Shown here: positions 1-12,790 of the stretch, in pieces
Layout: the number at the start of each line of letters is the position of its first letter
Position numbering within the stretch: position 1 is the first letter of the stretch
NCBI GenBank assembly: GCA_021307315.1
Contig: JAJSPD010000065.1
Location: 124,001-188,000, forward strand
From: Bisporella sp. PMI_857
Lineage: Eukaryota; Ascomycota; Leotiomycetes; Helotiales; Helotiaceae
Direction of reading: 5' to 3'
DNA length: 64,000 nucleotides
Translations under genes and position numbers: made by a program
Notes under the pieces: generated by a model
Database searches by the model: none
Told to the model about the DNA's origin: nothing
The model's input: the letters and a program-made list of their open reading frames with translations, nothing else

Positions 1-713
1 GCAAGGTTCGCACCTCCATGGCCTAGACCACTCGAGTGGAGGAAAGCTAATGCCTCAGTAGCCTGCAGCTCAACAGTTCTGGCAGTCGTTCCACTCAGCC
101 TCCTGGCCTTGGACGTCTTCATGACTTGTCTGATGCTAGGTCCAAATACCGGCAGGACTAGGCACAGATGGTGGTCATTTGGCCCGTTGAACCAAAAGTT
201 ATCTAATAGGACCGGGATATGCCCCCTGCCAGGTTCTCCAAAAGACGAGGGTTAGCTCAGGATAAGTTGGAATATCTCCAGCTCCTTGTTTCGCTCAGAG
301 GCTTCAGCGGCTGTGATCTTCAAAGCGACGTTTGATCCGGTCAACCGGTCTTCTGCAAGCCAAACTATTGCGAAGCCGCCATAGCCTAGCTTGTGGATGA
401 TTTGGTACCTGTCGTTGTGGAATATGTCACCAATCTTTGTGGGGTGAAATCCTCCTGGTCTGTAGAGTTCGCGATCCTCAACTCCATTTAATAGTCCAAT
501 ATGGAATTTGAGCATTGGCTCCGGCTGGGGTTTGGGCTGAGGATTCGGCTCCACGACTTTTTTTTCCCAAGGAAAGCGCGAGGTAAACGTAGAAAAAGAC
601 TTTGACCACGACATCGATATCAGGCTGCCAGGTTGAAACGTGTGAGTCATGGTTGTAGAAGAGCTTGAAAGGGAAGAATAAGAATGACGCAGTGCGGGCT
701 TCGAAGATGTCAA
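1..713 (-). pseudogene. SRPK-like serine/threonine kinase, broken and cut by window edge
   Basis: The N-terminal half of an SR-protein-kinase-like Ser/Thr kinase, read from Met at 713. The tract PGGFHPTKIGDIFHNDRY, the glycine-rich loop KLGYGGFAIVW and the lysine strand VALKI are typical of fungal SRPK-like kinases. The frame meets TAA at 252-254 right after FQLILS. The same frame then continues without a break to the edge with kinase-like sequence (VLLDNFWFNGPNDHHLCLV, then ALAFLHSSGLGHGGANL). Two defects are visible. One is the in-frame stop inside the N-lobe. The other is the catalytic loop, where an HGD(I/L)..NL pattern is expected but HGGANL is found, so the catalytic Asp and a few residues seem lost. 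I infer a pseudogene. The rest lies outside the window. A sequencing error could explain the stop but not the catalytic-loop change. Confidence 0.65.
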
Positions 714-3424
714 AACTAAGGTTGGCAGAGGTTGTCACACACGCGTTCTGAGGCCCGCACGAGCCACCACCTCCAAGATATGTTTGTGTTAAATGCATGT
801 ATATATCCGTACTTCCACAAGTCAACAACGTTTCGCATCCTTCCTTTTACTACTAGCAGCATTCCCTGCCTGTATCATGTATTTTGAACTCTTGCCAGAC
901 AAGAATGTATTGTAGGGCGGGCATCACGGTGGCGATTATTTCGCATTTGTAGCTGCTTTCGACTGGCAGGCGCCTTGTCGAAAGGAAGGTTGGCCGCAGA
1001 CCGACGGGTCACTCTCAGCTCCGCGGCATGGCTTTACATGGTATACACAGCCCCTACTAATGGTATATAGATTAGCTGTCCGGGCCAGAGGCTCAGACAG
1101 ATGGCCAAGTGAATACAAACGCTATCTAGCGCTGACTAGAGTCCTTGTGCTATTGGACGTTTCTCCACAGTCTATTGATCTCTGAACTAGTGAGGATGGG
1201 TTGCTGTGGCTCGAAAGAGAAGGGTGATGGATCCGCACTGACTCCTCACCCAACTGTCCTCCCAGCGCAAGTCCTCTGCAATTGGTAGTTATTGTGATCC
1301 GCCCGGGCGAAGATCTATTCAACGCGGAACAAAGGATCAACTCCAGGACCGTTGCCGAGAGGGCGGAGCTATGATAGGATCCAGGAGAGCTGCAATACGG
1401 TATATTCCTTAATTTACAAAATAGCAAAATTTACCACTTGCTGACTGCAAGCTATATAGCTCGGTTCCTCATGATACGACAAGAATCACTGGAGTGACAT
1501 TCTAAACGGACAGACATATCACGGCAGACTTTGGGCAATCAGGGTCTGATATGTGGACCCCGGCTCATGTATACACCACTGGACCACCAAATCCAGACTC
1601 GGCATTGCTTCGGCGGGCAGTGGGCCAATCCGGAGGCTTTCCTACCCATTCGCGGTGGCCATCATCGAGGCACTCCCAGAGGCATTCCCGAATATTAAGC
1701 ATATGCAGCAGAGGGTATTTCAGTCGAGACATATTGTAAACAATTGCTGTGATAGCGGTAGAGATTGACTGTACCACAGAGAAGTGTCAGAATAGTCATG
1801 TTTGTTTAGGCGATGCAGGATAGTGCAAGAATGTTATCGAGAAGCTATGTAACCTTTTTGTGGCGATTGTACCATTATTGCGTGCAATTTGGTGACTTAA
1901 CAAGTAGCAAACTTGACTTTGTAATGTCTCAAGTCTGGAGTCTTCATTACTTCACGTGCCATCCAGCTGCAATATTTATAGTATGGATAATGGTAGTATG
2001 GAATTAGGCTTGCGGTTTGCACAGCGTGAAGGGGCACAAAACCTGGCACGTTTAGCAACACAGACCGCAACACTCAGTTTTATTATATAATTTTGTTAAT
2101 AAAAAATTGAAAAAAGTGCACGGTTACGCACAAACATTTTTTGTAAGTAAAAAATTGACAACTCGCTTGCGGACTACGTTACTGCTATTTATATATATTA
2201 ACTTGTAAAAAAAAATTCATTTTGAAACCGGCTAACATTTAAGTGCTAACCCGGCGTGCCCCGCCTGAGCCTTTTTACCTTGTATTCCAGGCATCTTTGT
2301 ATGCGAAAACATGGCCCCGAGCACTATAATCCCTTACTTGACACGTAGTTTATTTATGTGACTATATCATGTGACTACGCCTCCCCGGACACACATGATC
2401 TTATCAGTTATATAACTATGTTTAGGTAGCCATCATGTGATAATAGTAAATATACCGGAAAAGGAAAACAGAAATATTTTATTTAAACTTAGTTTGAAAA
2501 CATAGTATTTAAACATTCCGGGTTTAAACCTTTACACTAGTTTCCATGGCAAAATCAGTTCACCACATAATATTTGGACTTAACAGCCAGCAGCTAATAG
2601 TTAGGCTTTAAGCAAAACTATGGTATTTAAAAAATGTATCTACTTTTGGGTAACATATTAAATGCTTACCTTAAAATAAGCTTTTGCATATGCTTGCTGT
2701 ATATTTTGGCTAGTTTTAATTAGCTAACATTGGTGGCAGTACACGATATTCTCAAACTTGGGCGCAATTCAGCAACGCCACAACCTTGCCGCCTTGGGTA
2801 TTAGCAGAGACGCCTCCGGATCCTGTTGTCCGAGTAATCGTTCGGTTTAGTTTAGGCTACAGAGACTGTTAAAATCTGGTTTATGGCCTTTCCGTGCGGA
2901 CGGCTAAAACCGCATTTGAACCCGTGGTTAATTTGGATAATCGGGCTTTTTTTACCTCAAACCGCGGAGGGAACGCTGCGAAGAACGAATACAACGAATC
3001 TGAAGGATTGGATGTGACGAGATAGGGTGGTTATAGTGCGGCGCGATACAAGAAAGTAAACAAGTGACACTCTGCTGATGCTGGCTTCATCACGTTTAAT
3101 TCCCGTAATATGCTGTAATATTATGTTAGAATAGTAGTTAAACCACGACCGCTGTTTCCTTCCTGTTGTCCATTGCTTGCACGCCTGTAATATCTACATC
3201 TCAACCCAGGTAACCACCGGTATGTACTTCGTTATATATGGTCTGGACCTTCGTTAACAACCTTTCAACTTGGATGGGTTTTCCTATCAGAGCTGTGGCC
3301 TAGCCCATCGACATCTGTACCCTATTGGGCTATTGCTTATAGTTGTTATCTACTTACCGTTGGGTTTTTCGAACCACACTTACGCTTTTAAATCGAAAAT
3401 TTGAGACTTCAACCTGCAGTCAAC
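714..3424. other. Gene-poor, AT-rich interval with no supported gene
   Basis: No open frame here resembles a known family. The part from about 2080 to 2240 is strongly A/T-rich, and 2400-2750 is moderately so, which fits old RIP-mutated repeat DNA. The last part, from about 3180, is the 5' flank of the TmpA-like gene. Small frames at 936-1427 and 1551-1777 show no recognisable domain. Confidence 0.5.
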
Positions 3425-5463
3425 ATGGTCTTGGCGGATAGTCACCACTCTCTCGATGATGCAGAAAAAGGTCTGTACATCAATACAAAGAGCTTAGCGG
3501 TATCAACACCACCCCTCACCCATGCGGACAAGAGGACAACATTACATATCGAGTCTGTTTTGTCTCCTTCGTCACCAACTCACAACGACCATACAAAGTC
3601 CTCTAGTGTGCCAGTCCTTACTCTATCGTTGCACGCTGCTTGCCAGCCAACCAATTCTGCAGTCTCTGACACAGCAACCAAGAAGCCAACACAACCAAAA
3701 AAAAGAGTTAGTCGGTGGTTGCTCTTTCGGATTTGGTTTAACACGTACCGAAAATTCTTTACATTTGTCACTTCACTCAACTTGGTTGGAATAATAATGG
3801 CTTCGATTGGTCGGTTTCCCTACGCAGAGAACCACCTCGGTGCTTTGGTGCTTGGTAATTTACTCTGTGCTGTTCTGATGCGAAACGAGCTGTTCCTGAG
3901 GCTGCTATACATAATTGCCATCTATGGCCTGCGAAGTGTATGTCTTTTTTGGGGGGCTATTCACACTTCGGCGCTAATTCATGTTTCAGTGGGCCCCTTT
4001 GAGCATTAAGGTGCTAGCTACGTCCATTTTGCAACACGTTGGGGGCATCCATTCAGGATGCGCGCTATCTGGTGCTTGGTAAGACAACTGTGTAACTAAA
4101 TCACTCACAGGACTAACAGGGTATTTAGCTGGCTAGTTTTCAATATCGTCGGCATTGTACGGCATCGCACTGTTCAGCATGTGGCTGTGATTGTCACTGG
4201 AATAATCACAAACTTCCTTGTGATTATTTCCGTTTTGAGTGCCTTCCCATGGGTTCGAAAGTTAGTATTTCATTTTCATTTCAGATATGTCGATAGCTAA
4301 CTCCGTATTAGCTATCATCATAACATATTTGAGAGACATCATCGCTTTGTCGGATGGTTAGGTTTAGCGGTATGTATATCATAATCCCATCTGGAGACAA
4401 GCACTCATATAATAGACCACTTGGGCCTTCGTGATCTTAGGAAATAGTTACGATATAAAACTTGGGGAATGGAGAGCTAATAGCAATTCTTTGCTCAGCG
4501 CACAGGAGCTCTGGTTCGCCGGGTTTATGACAGTATTGTATGTTTGAATGCTTTTATTCGGTGACAGGACTCATGTACTATAGTGTCCTTATCCCCTGGT
4601 TCACTCTTCGAGAGGTCCAAGTGGAAGTTGAAATTGTGAGTTTTCTTTGGATTTTTGTTGAAATATATTGACTTATAATTTTAGCCATCGCCAAAAGTCG
4701 CTATTCTTCGTTTCAACCGCGGAATGCAGCAAGGTCTCTTGGGCAGAATCAGTCGTACTTCAATTATGGAATATCACGCTTTCGGAATCATCAGCGAGAG
4801 CCGGGAGTCTCTATATCATTATATGATCTGCGGTGTTCAAGGAGATTTTACAAAAGGTCTTGTTGCTAATCCACCCACAACCGTGTGGACCAGGGAACTG
4901 AAGTTTGGTATGCTTTATTTTTTAACCGCCTTAATAACAATCTAATAAGTGATAATAGCCGGCGTTGGCCATGCATCCGCAATGTTTAAAAGGGGAATTC
5001 GCATCTGTACCGGGACTGGTATTGGGGCAGCGTTGTCCACCTGCATCCAGAGCCCAAACTGGTACGCCGCCGTCAAACTATTATGTTTTTATTTCATTTC
5101 GAGGGGCTTTCTTCTAATATTCTGCTAGGTTCCTCATTTGGATAGGCTCTGATCAAGAAAACACTTTTGGCCCCACAATAACAGGTTTAATCCATAAACA
5201 CATTGAGCCCGAGAGAATGATTCTCTGGGACTCAAAGGAACGGGGAGGGCGGCCAGATACGATGAAAATTCTCACAGAAACGTGGAAAAACTTTGGAGCT
5301 GAGGTAATCTTCATTACCTCTAATATGAAAGGGAATGATGAAATGGTACGAGGTTGCCGTGCAGGTACGTACCTAACTATTCTGATTTACGGCAAATGAT
5401 TAATCTCGCTGACTTTGTTATGCAGCTGGACTAAACGCATTCGGCACTCTGTGGGACTTCTGA
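3425..5463 (+). CDS. TmpA-like integral membrane flavoprotein (ferric-reductase-related)
   Basis: A 10-exon gene: 3425-3937, 3990-4078, 4120-4260, 4312-4369, 4416-4537, 4584-4635, 4685-4907, 4959-5061, 5129-5364 and 5426-5463. The exons sum to 1575 nt (524 aa) in one frame. A hydrophilic N-terminus of about 100 residues precedes several membrane segments (RKFFTFVTSLNLVGIIMAS, NHLGALVLGNLLCAVLM, ILQHVGGIHSGCALSGAW), with the histidines of a ferric-reductase-like core (YHHNIFERHHRFVGW). The C-terminal half (FKRGIRICTGTGIGAALS, ERMILWDSKERGGRPDT) resembles the nucleotide-binding part of the Aspergillus TmpA membrane flavoprotein family, whose founding member affects conidiation signalling. The start is the ATG at 3425; a TTG-led frame from 3401 is an artefact. 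The gene is intact although its neighbours are decayed. Assignment is from memory of the family; the substrate is unknown. Confidence 0.7.
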
Positions 5464-6868
5464 TGACCTAAGTTCTTAGACAATGTATCGCTTTCCTATT
5501 TTTTTTTTTGTGTTTTGTTTTTTTTTTCTTTTTCCCAAGAGCCAACTAGCATTTACAAAGTAGAGTTGAAAATATTATATGCCGAGTAGAATTTTAGCAT
5601 AGAGTATACAGGTGGGTGGATGTAATTTTAGCAGACATAGTAATTTGAAATTACTTCAATTAATTAGCATCATTAATAATCAACGTATAACATTTAAAAG
5701 AGGCAGGAATTCTCGTTACCAACCCTGTCTGGCATATAGCTCTACATATGGCTGGCTACGTGGCGCAAACCTTATAGTATCTTAGTTATTAATTAACGAA
5801 ATACACGCACTTAATACTTTAAGGTTCATAATGAAATGATGAAGAAACGATTACAAAGGCACCTGGATAAGAGTTTAGTCGAAGAGGATGAAGAAGACGC
5901 AGAGATTGTGGTGTAACGTTCTGGGTTGTCTTCGGCCCTATAACAGGGTTGAGGCACGTTGGTTAGTACAGTATGTTGAAATAGACTAAACAAAGGCTTT
6001 TCTACGTTAAATTGAAAACTTTACAAAGCTAGCTAAATAGCTCATAATTAAATAACTAAAGTATTTGAGCACGAAGCTTCTATTTTAAGAAAACTATCTA
6101 TGTATATGGAACCTTTTGCGCGTTGTATCCTAGAAGACTTTTAAGTCCTTGTAAGTCCTGGACCCCAAGGCCTTCAAAAGTCCATCACGTAGCCGTCCTA
6201 AAACCGGGGGTCCATTTCGTGATCCTGAGATAATACTGTAAACCTAAGCACACAGGTTTGGGTACTGAATTCGGCGGGTACGATTAAAACGTTCACCATT
6301 AGTGCCTTGGCACATACCCGCTATTTCCTGTATTAAGATAGTTAAGCGAAGTATTTACTTGCGCTTTTCTACTTTTGAATATGCAGTTTGCTGTTGTACT
6401 AAGCGAAACACGCTAAACCCGATTTTACTTGAAATTGTTTTTTTTCATTTTATAATAAAGCTTACAACAAAACATATATAAATATATATATAAAGATTTC
6501 GTTTGAATTGGGTTTATTGAATTTCAATAAATCATGTTTTAACATTTTTCGTTGTTGTTTAAATAAAGGTTATATTGTAAAGTTGCGCAAAATCGCGATA
6601 CACAATTTTCGCTAAGTTTCGTGTCGGCAAAAATAAAAGCAGCGTGCTTTGGTTTTTGGTGTGTCGAAGATGCCAAGGTCCTAATGGTGAACGTTTTAAT
6701 CGTATCCAATTCGGCAGGCGTAGTCGCTGTTTTATATAACCTCGACCGCTCGCTCAGGCTGTCTAACATGCTCTTGTTAGCTTGGCAGATCATTGCTGGC
6801 CGGAATGAAACAACCACCTCTCGCCCTGTTCTACAGCTTGTGAGGTCAGGGTTGACACTGTATTCATA
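5464..6868. other. Non-coding interval with T-rich 3' flank and AT-rich sequence
   Basis: Directly after the TmpA-like stop there are long T runs (about 5500-5535), probably 3' UTR or terminator context. The remainder is A/T-rich with a TATA microsatellite near 6473-6495. No gene is supported. The segment 6741-6835 is one copy of a diverged repeat whose partner is at 12791-12893. Confidence 0.5.
6741..6835 (+). repeat. Diverged direct repeat, copy 1 (partner at 12791-12893)
   Basis: This stretch aligns by eye with 12791-12893 in the same orientation, for example CTCAGGCTGTCTAACATG against CTAAGGCTATCTGACATG, then CTCTTGTTAG against CTCTTGCTAG and GATCATTG in both. Most differences are transitions, as expected after RIP. 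The two copies lie on either side of the broken STAND gene. Confidence 0.45.
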
Positions 6869-9800
6869 TCAGTCGGCCTCGTCGTCATATTTACCATACT
6901 TCATTTCTAGATCATGGGAAGAGTTTGAGTCTAGATTGTCAAAGAAAGGCAGCTTGGGTTGGATATCCTGACTCAAACAGAAGAACCTCGAGTCCCTCTC
7001 AATGACCATCGGCAGCTGCGCATCCCCATGTCCAGTTGCATCAGCTTTATGAACGATGATCTTGGCGCTATCGTTGCCTGAATAGGGTAACTTTACTTCC
7101 GCAGTGCTGTTCGATACACCAGCCAAATTTGGAATTGCTGCCAAGTGGACCACAGTCTCTTCCAAGCTGTTTTCTTGAGACACATGCAAGCGAACGCCTT
7201 CGCCGGAAATAGTGCTTTTCACCGCAACGGCATTCAGGGGGTCAACAGTCGCTGAAAATCCTCTGATCATTCTTCCGGGTCCAAATGCATGAAGACTGAG
7301 CTGTTTCCCTGGAACACATGATTGAAGACCGGATTGAGCAAGAGATTCTGTGATTGTAGTATTATTATTTGGTGGTGGTGTTTTTGACTCACTGCATCCC
7401 GGGTTCTCTGCAATGTCGGATGTTGTAGTTTTCAGAAGATCAGCTGAAATAGGGTTGACAGTAACAACGGCAGTATAAGGGCTCTTGGATATGAGATAGG
7501 CGCCGCATTCGGAGAACTGAACGGTATCGACTGGCTAGCCAATATGTCCGATGGGAAGAAGAGTGCTACGATCTGTTTAAACTTGTTAGTTAGTTGATCG
7601 ACACTATGGGAAAGGCACGCACTCTGAAATCGCCAGAGATATAGCGATGGTTGATCGGATGCTACCATTGCTAGTAGGACACATAGAGGCCTCGTAGGAT
7701 GGACCACGATTTGAGTTATCCGCCTTCCAGTCTCAAAATCGAGATCAGGCGAGATGAGTTGCGTTACCTTCATTCCTGGTGATGCTTCTATCTCGAATGC
7801 CGATAATTTTGTACAATCGGTGATTTGAAGTAACCCTTCTTCCCATTTTCGGAACCGCTCTGTAAGCAAGATGTATTTTGCGGTAAGGCTGAATGTCGCC
7901 TTGAGGTCTGCGGAGTCTTTCATACCTCCATCAAATGTCATGGTTTTGATTTTAATTGTTTCATATACTACAGGCGCTGGCCATTCTGACACCGAGAGAC
8001 CATTGGCGATAGAACTTGAACGCGGTCGCAGTCTCCAGATTCTATACGACGTTGAGAATGATAAGCAATCAGGACTGATTGAGAGTGGCTGCTTTGATGA
8101 TTGGATAAGGGTTGTTGCTTCTTCGTCAAGCTCCACTACCACAACTGCGAGGCGGGGCCGATCTAAATCTAGCGGCCATACTTCATATTCCGCAGCCCAG
8201 TTTCCAATTTTACGTCGATTGTCAGGCTTAGGAACGTAGTGGTGTTGGCCATAAATCCCAATCGAACTTGTACTGTTTTGGTATTCCCAACTTGCTAAGG
8301 AATCCCTGAGGGTATATCAGCATATCAGTAATGTATCAGTAATTTGACCGTGTGAGTCCTACTTATCTGGCCAGATACTGAAGACGCTAAGCAAAGATCC
8401 ATCGGTGGATACAGCAGACTTGGATGTGTAGGGGTATTTGCTAAGGCCGTAAATTTCTAGTCTTTCGGGTGCCCGTGACTTTACTCTAGTACTCCCAGAT
8501 GAGAAGAAAAGCTGACTTGGCACAAGCCATTGTGCTGTAACCTCATCCCAGAGGATGTGGGGAGTCATCCTCAAATTTGTGTTCCAGACTCTGACTATTC
8601 GATCCAGGTCACTACGAAATTCAAACGCTAGCCCAAGAAGGGCGCCATTGACTCTGAGGATGCTCTTCTGAACTTGTTCTGATACCCAACTGGCCCACCT
8701 CCGGACTGCTTGCCCTGAGGGAGAAGTAGTGTAGGAAGCAGTGTAATAAGCTTCAAGCCAGGTTGTGACCGTCCTGGGGCTTTCAAGAAACGTTTGAAGA
8801 TCGGTAGTAAGACTATTGAAAGCTGCTTCAAAAGTCACACTTACATGCCAGCTCAGCACAGAACTTTGCGGAATCGATGCGCCAAGGTGGTGCATCCAAT
8901 GTAAGGCAGCGTAGTCAGTAAAAGGGTAACTAGATTCTAGCTGCAGAGCTGAAATACTTTTATGAAACATTCCAGATAATGGGCTCGCAGGAGTGTGATA
9001 CATCAGTTGCCGGAGACAGGAACGCGCAAGGCTCAGATTTGCAACTTCTGACTGTGGAATGTTTACCATTTTATCACCCCCTAACATGCTTTGCCACATT
9101 TCAGCGGCGTCTGATTGAGCCAGGATTTCTCTGACTGTGAGATGGATAAATTTGAGCACCCGGCTTGCGGATTCTGCTTCGGAGACGGGAACCATTTCCA
9201 CGAGCCCTCTACAGGCCATTATCACGGCGTTTTCGAACTCTGTAATGTCCTCCGCCTTGTTTTCTGACGACCAGGTGCCATCAATGACAAAAGCTTGGCG
9301 AGTTTGGTAGGTAGTCATCGGCGTTGCCCGATGTGACAACCAGGTGAAGGTAGTCGTGGCAAGTTTGAGTGTAGTGTGGCCCGATTGACTGATGATGGAA
9401 AATATGATTATACATTGACTCAAGGCCTTCGGGAAATCTTATCTCGGCAATGGTGTTTATCCTTTTTTGCTGAGAAAGCGCCGGCGAGCGGAGATACTCC
9501 ATCATTAATCGGGCCCATAGAAACATTCCGTCTGCACCGCGGACCAGGTGGTTAGTGAGCTGCTCTAGATCACCTAAGGCAGATTCTGGCAATATTTCAT
9601 CATATACCAGCTCACGTAGTTCTCCATCACAGAATAGGCGTATATCTTGTGATATATCCGTCTTTGAAAGAGGTAACCGTGACTCCAATGATACTGACCG
9701 TTGCAGGCGAGGGGCATCGATTCGACTGAGTACAAGCGTTCTATGATTACAAGAAAGCGACAGTCCCAACAGAGTTGCTAAGAGAGAATCACTATCTTTG

Positions 9801-11514
9801 CATTCGTCAACCCCATCTAATAAAATGACCACTTTATCATCAAGACAGATTTTGAGAAGGTCGACTAGAGCGCTCTCAGACGCATCTGACTGTCCTTGTG
9901 ATCTTGTGGTCATCATAAATGCAAACTTATCAACTACATTTTTGTCTTCTCGGTGTTGCCAGAGAAACTGAGACAGCATTGATCTAAATGATGCCTCAGG
10001 CGACCTCGTTATCATAGAGTCGAATTCGAAGAAATGGTACAATACGCTGGTAGTGGCCTCTTCGAAACAATCCTCTCTCTGGTCAAGTTCATCAAGAATC
10101 GACGTTGCCAAAACAGTCTTCCCTGATCCGGGGTGTCCTAATTGATATCTCTGTCAGCTTTGCATAATTCCTATCAACTTGAGCTAATGACGTACCACAG
10201 ATCCACAGCATGTTTGATCCAAATTTTCTAGAATTCCTGTTGGGTGGCAGATGGATGTCATCCATGATCTGTATTGTGGATGATCGAAGATCCAACTAGC
10301 TGTTGAAATATGTCGTACCTTGGACTTCATTTCTCTCGTGTGAATCACACTTGAGGGTCGGAGCCACTCCTGAACCCTCGTAACTGTATTTTCTATTAAG
10401 ATGTTGATGTAAGTAACTTGTACTTCATTTCATTACTGTAGAGACACTCACTAAGACGCTCATGCTCCAAATTCTCTCTTTCCTCTTGAACTTGAGAAAG
10501 CAAAGCCGATATTTTTTGCCTCGAGTCGGCACTACGAGCGCCATCTATTCCCATGAATCGCCTCTCTTCAGCCACGAGTTGTCTTTCTTGCTGAGCAAGT
10601 CGGCGTTCCTTCCCTACATCCTCGCATTCTTTTCGGAGATACTCCCTCCATTTCGCCGTCTCGTTTCGTTCGTTTTCCTCGGTTTTAAGCTTCCAGACGT
10701 GACTTCTTCCGAAATGTTGTGCTTATGGATGGCCATTTTGTCGAGTAGCTCGTTGTATTTTACATCAAGCGGCTGCCATAATAAGCTGCCTAAGACAAGA
10801 GGTGTTCTTTTCAGTTCTTCTGAGGTATTAGCCAAACCTAGCAACTATAAGGAAGTTATCAAGTAACTCTTACTACCGCTTGCTCTCGTGAAGACCTTGA
10901 CGGCGGCCTGAAATATCTCAAGCATGTCGACATATACCTCTTCGATGTTCTGCCGGATTCTTTCCGAGTTTTCGTCATTACACAGTCTAGTAACATCTTC
11001 ATATCTAGGGAATACGCTAAGAAGCTGAGCTAAAAGCTCCATGAGTCTATCAAAGAATGTAACGAGATTTTTGGATAACTATACCATAATCCACATACAT
11101 TAGTATATGATTACGTCACGGACGAGTGATATATACTTCAAGAACAAGCCGGAATGCTCCCCAGAATACAGCTGAAAACTTGGGGTTTGAGGAGACAAGT
11201 ATATTCACGACCTCAAAGTACGGCTGTAACTGCTTCGCGAGGGAATGAATAAATTTGAACTTTCTACTGCTCTTTGCAGTACGCTCTGCGACCAACTGTA
11301 GTTTTTGGATCCCTTTGATAAAATCCTCGGCTGACGCGCAGGGAGAGTAAAGGAGACGGTCAGCAGGGCAGAGAGACTTCAAGAACCTATCTCGAGCTGC
11401 TTCAAAGGCATTTTCACTTGTATCCACGGTCGGGCTGACTCTGCCAGGTTCCATATTGCTCGGATTGTCGCACATACAAGATTTGAGATGCAGTACTGTC
11501 AACGGTTTCGACAC
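6869..11514 (-). pseudogene. Fungal STAND/NLR-type NTPase gene (DUF7708-NACHT-C-terminal repeat region), inactivated
   Basis: Read from Met at 11514 or 11475. Exon 1 ends at 11137, exon 2 is 11078-10877, and exon 3 runs 10837-10452. The order is: a DUF7708-like N-domain (ENAFEAARDRFLKSL, LQPYFEVVNILVSSNPKF); a coiled-coil linker (ERRLAQQERQLVAEERRF); a NACHT NTPase with Walker A HPGSGKTVLATS across an intron near 10130 and Walker B KVVILLDGVDEC near 9810; a winged-helix-like part (ITEFENAVIMACRGLVEM); and a long C-terminal region with WD-like pieces. Defects: the frame must jump near 10697-10705, near 10255-10267 and at the T-run read from 9399-9402. Each jump is restored by one extra base, so each looks like a 1-nt deletion. 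In addition TAG at 7535-7537 interrupts a frame that stays open on both sides (GHIG stop PVDTVQFSECGAYL). Intact relatives are non-self or heterokaryon-incompatibility receptors. I infer a decaying gene. Confidence 0.75.
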
Positions 11515-12790
11515 ACCTGTAGCTGGATAGACGCAGGACTACTAGTAACAAAAAGATGAGAAAGTTGGCCTCCCATGCGAGACAAGAAGCTATTTCATTT
11601 CTTCGCATACAACGTTGGGCACAGCTGCACAGCCTCCAAAGCTGCACGAGGTACAGCCGAGCCGCACCGTGGCTTTCAGCAATATGGATGCTGGAGCGTT
11701 AAAGCTATGCAGATGGGAACTCTTTTCCTTTAATAACGACCCTGTAGTCGTTTGTTAATATTGGTTTGTTTCATTTATCCTGGCCCTCCTTTACAACCAA
11801 ACACTATTGCAACATTGTACATCGTCACTTTTGAGAGTTTCACTCCCATTAACCTCTTGCTTTGTAAAGATTCTAGACCTCTTAACTCCATAGAAAGTAG
11901 CAGGTATTGAATCCTAATAATATCACGCTTTCAGTAAGAAAGAAAACTAGCCAACTGCTGATTTCACCACGTTGACCAATATAGCATATTCGGCAACTAG
12001 TGACATACCAGTCAATATGCTAGTATATATACCGATACATAAATTGGCAGCTGCATTGCCATGGGGCGCTGAAATTCCAGGTTGTCCTATCGTTTTGAAT
12101 TTTAGTCAAACCCTCCTGCGGAGATGCATATGGGTTAGTAAGGCTTCACATGTTCGTAAATTTCCAAGTCCTGAAGATCTTCAGGGCTGGCTTCGATGTA
12201 AAGCATTTATTTGATCTCGTGATGCTTTAACAGTTGAGGGATTTGATGGAAGAAGTAGACACCACCATGTGAGCATCGCGGAACCTGATATGTGTACTTT
12301 CTGCTGCAGGCTAAGGCGGAGTACAAAGCATTAGGTCAAGTTTGTCCCTGAGAGGCCTCAATAAGTGTTGAAAAAAAAACCTGAAACTTTTCAGGTGGCT
12401 TTCAAGCAGGTTAACTGGGTTTGTGTAGAGGCGGCGCAAGTTGCAGTACCATAGTTGTGAGACTGAAATCTTTCTTGTTCGGCTCTTTGCTATCATATAG
12501 TCATTATTGATAGCGTTGATAGTTCACACTTCCTCTACTCTAGCTTTCTCAGGAAGTCGATTGCTAGAGGCGTGCACAAGTTTATTTGCTGTTGCTAGAA
12601 ATTTTGTAAAATGGATTAGAGTTTAAAAGGTGCGAATCAAGTTTAAGGTTAGGCTGGCAGCACGTGAGAAATAACAGATGCACAGCCAAAATCTGTAGGC
12701 CGTTTATTAGGAGCTGGGAACTATATTATAAGTCTGAGTACGCCGGTCTAAACTGCTGAATTTGGGAGGTTTTGGCTGCTGTTTACGCAG
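11515..12790. other. Intergenic, no supported gene
   Basis: This is the upstream flank of the STAND pseudogene. An 80-codon frame at 11972-12214 and a short reverse frame at 12311-12496 have no recognisable domain and no adjoining exons. I see nothing else supportable. Confidence 0.45.

Noticed and set aside
1551..1777. Overlapping frames on both strands that faintly suggest an enzyme fragment
   Set aside because: No motif could be confirmed, and the upstream frame meets a stop within about 20 codons.
2080..2750. Possible second transposon in the left AT-rich block
   Set aside because: No inverted or direct terminal repeats and no target duplication could be found around it.
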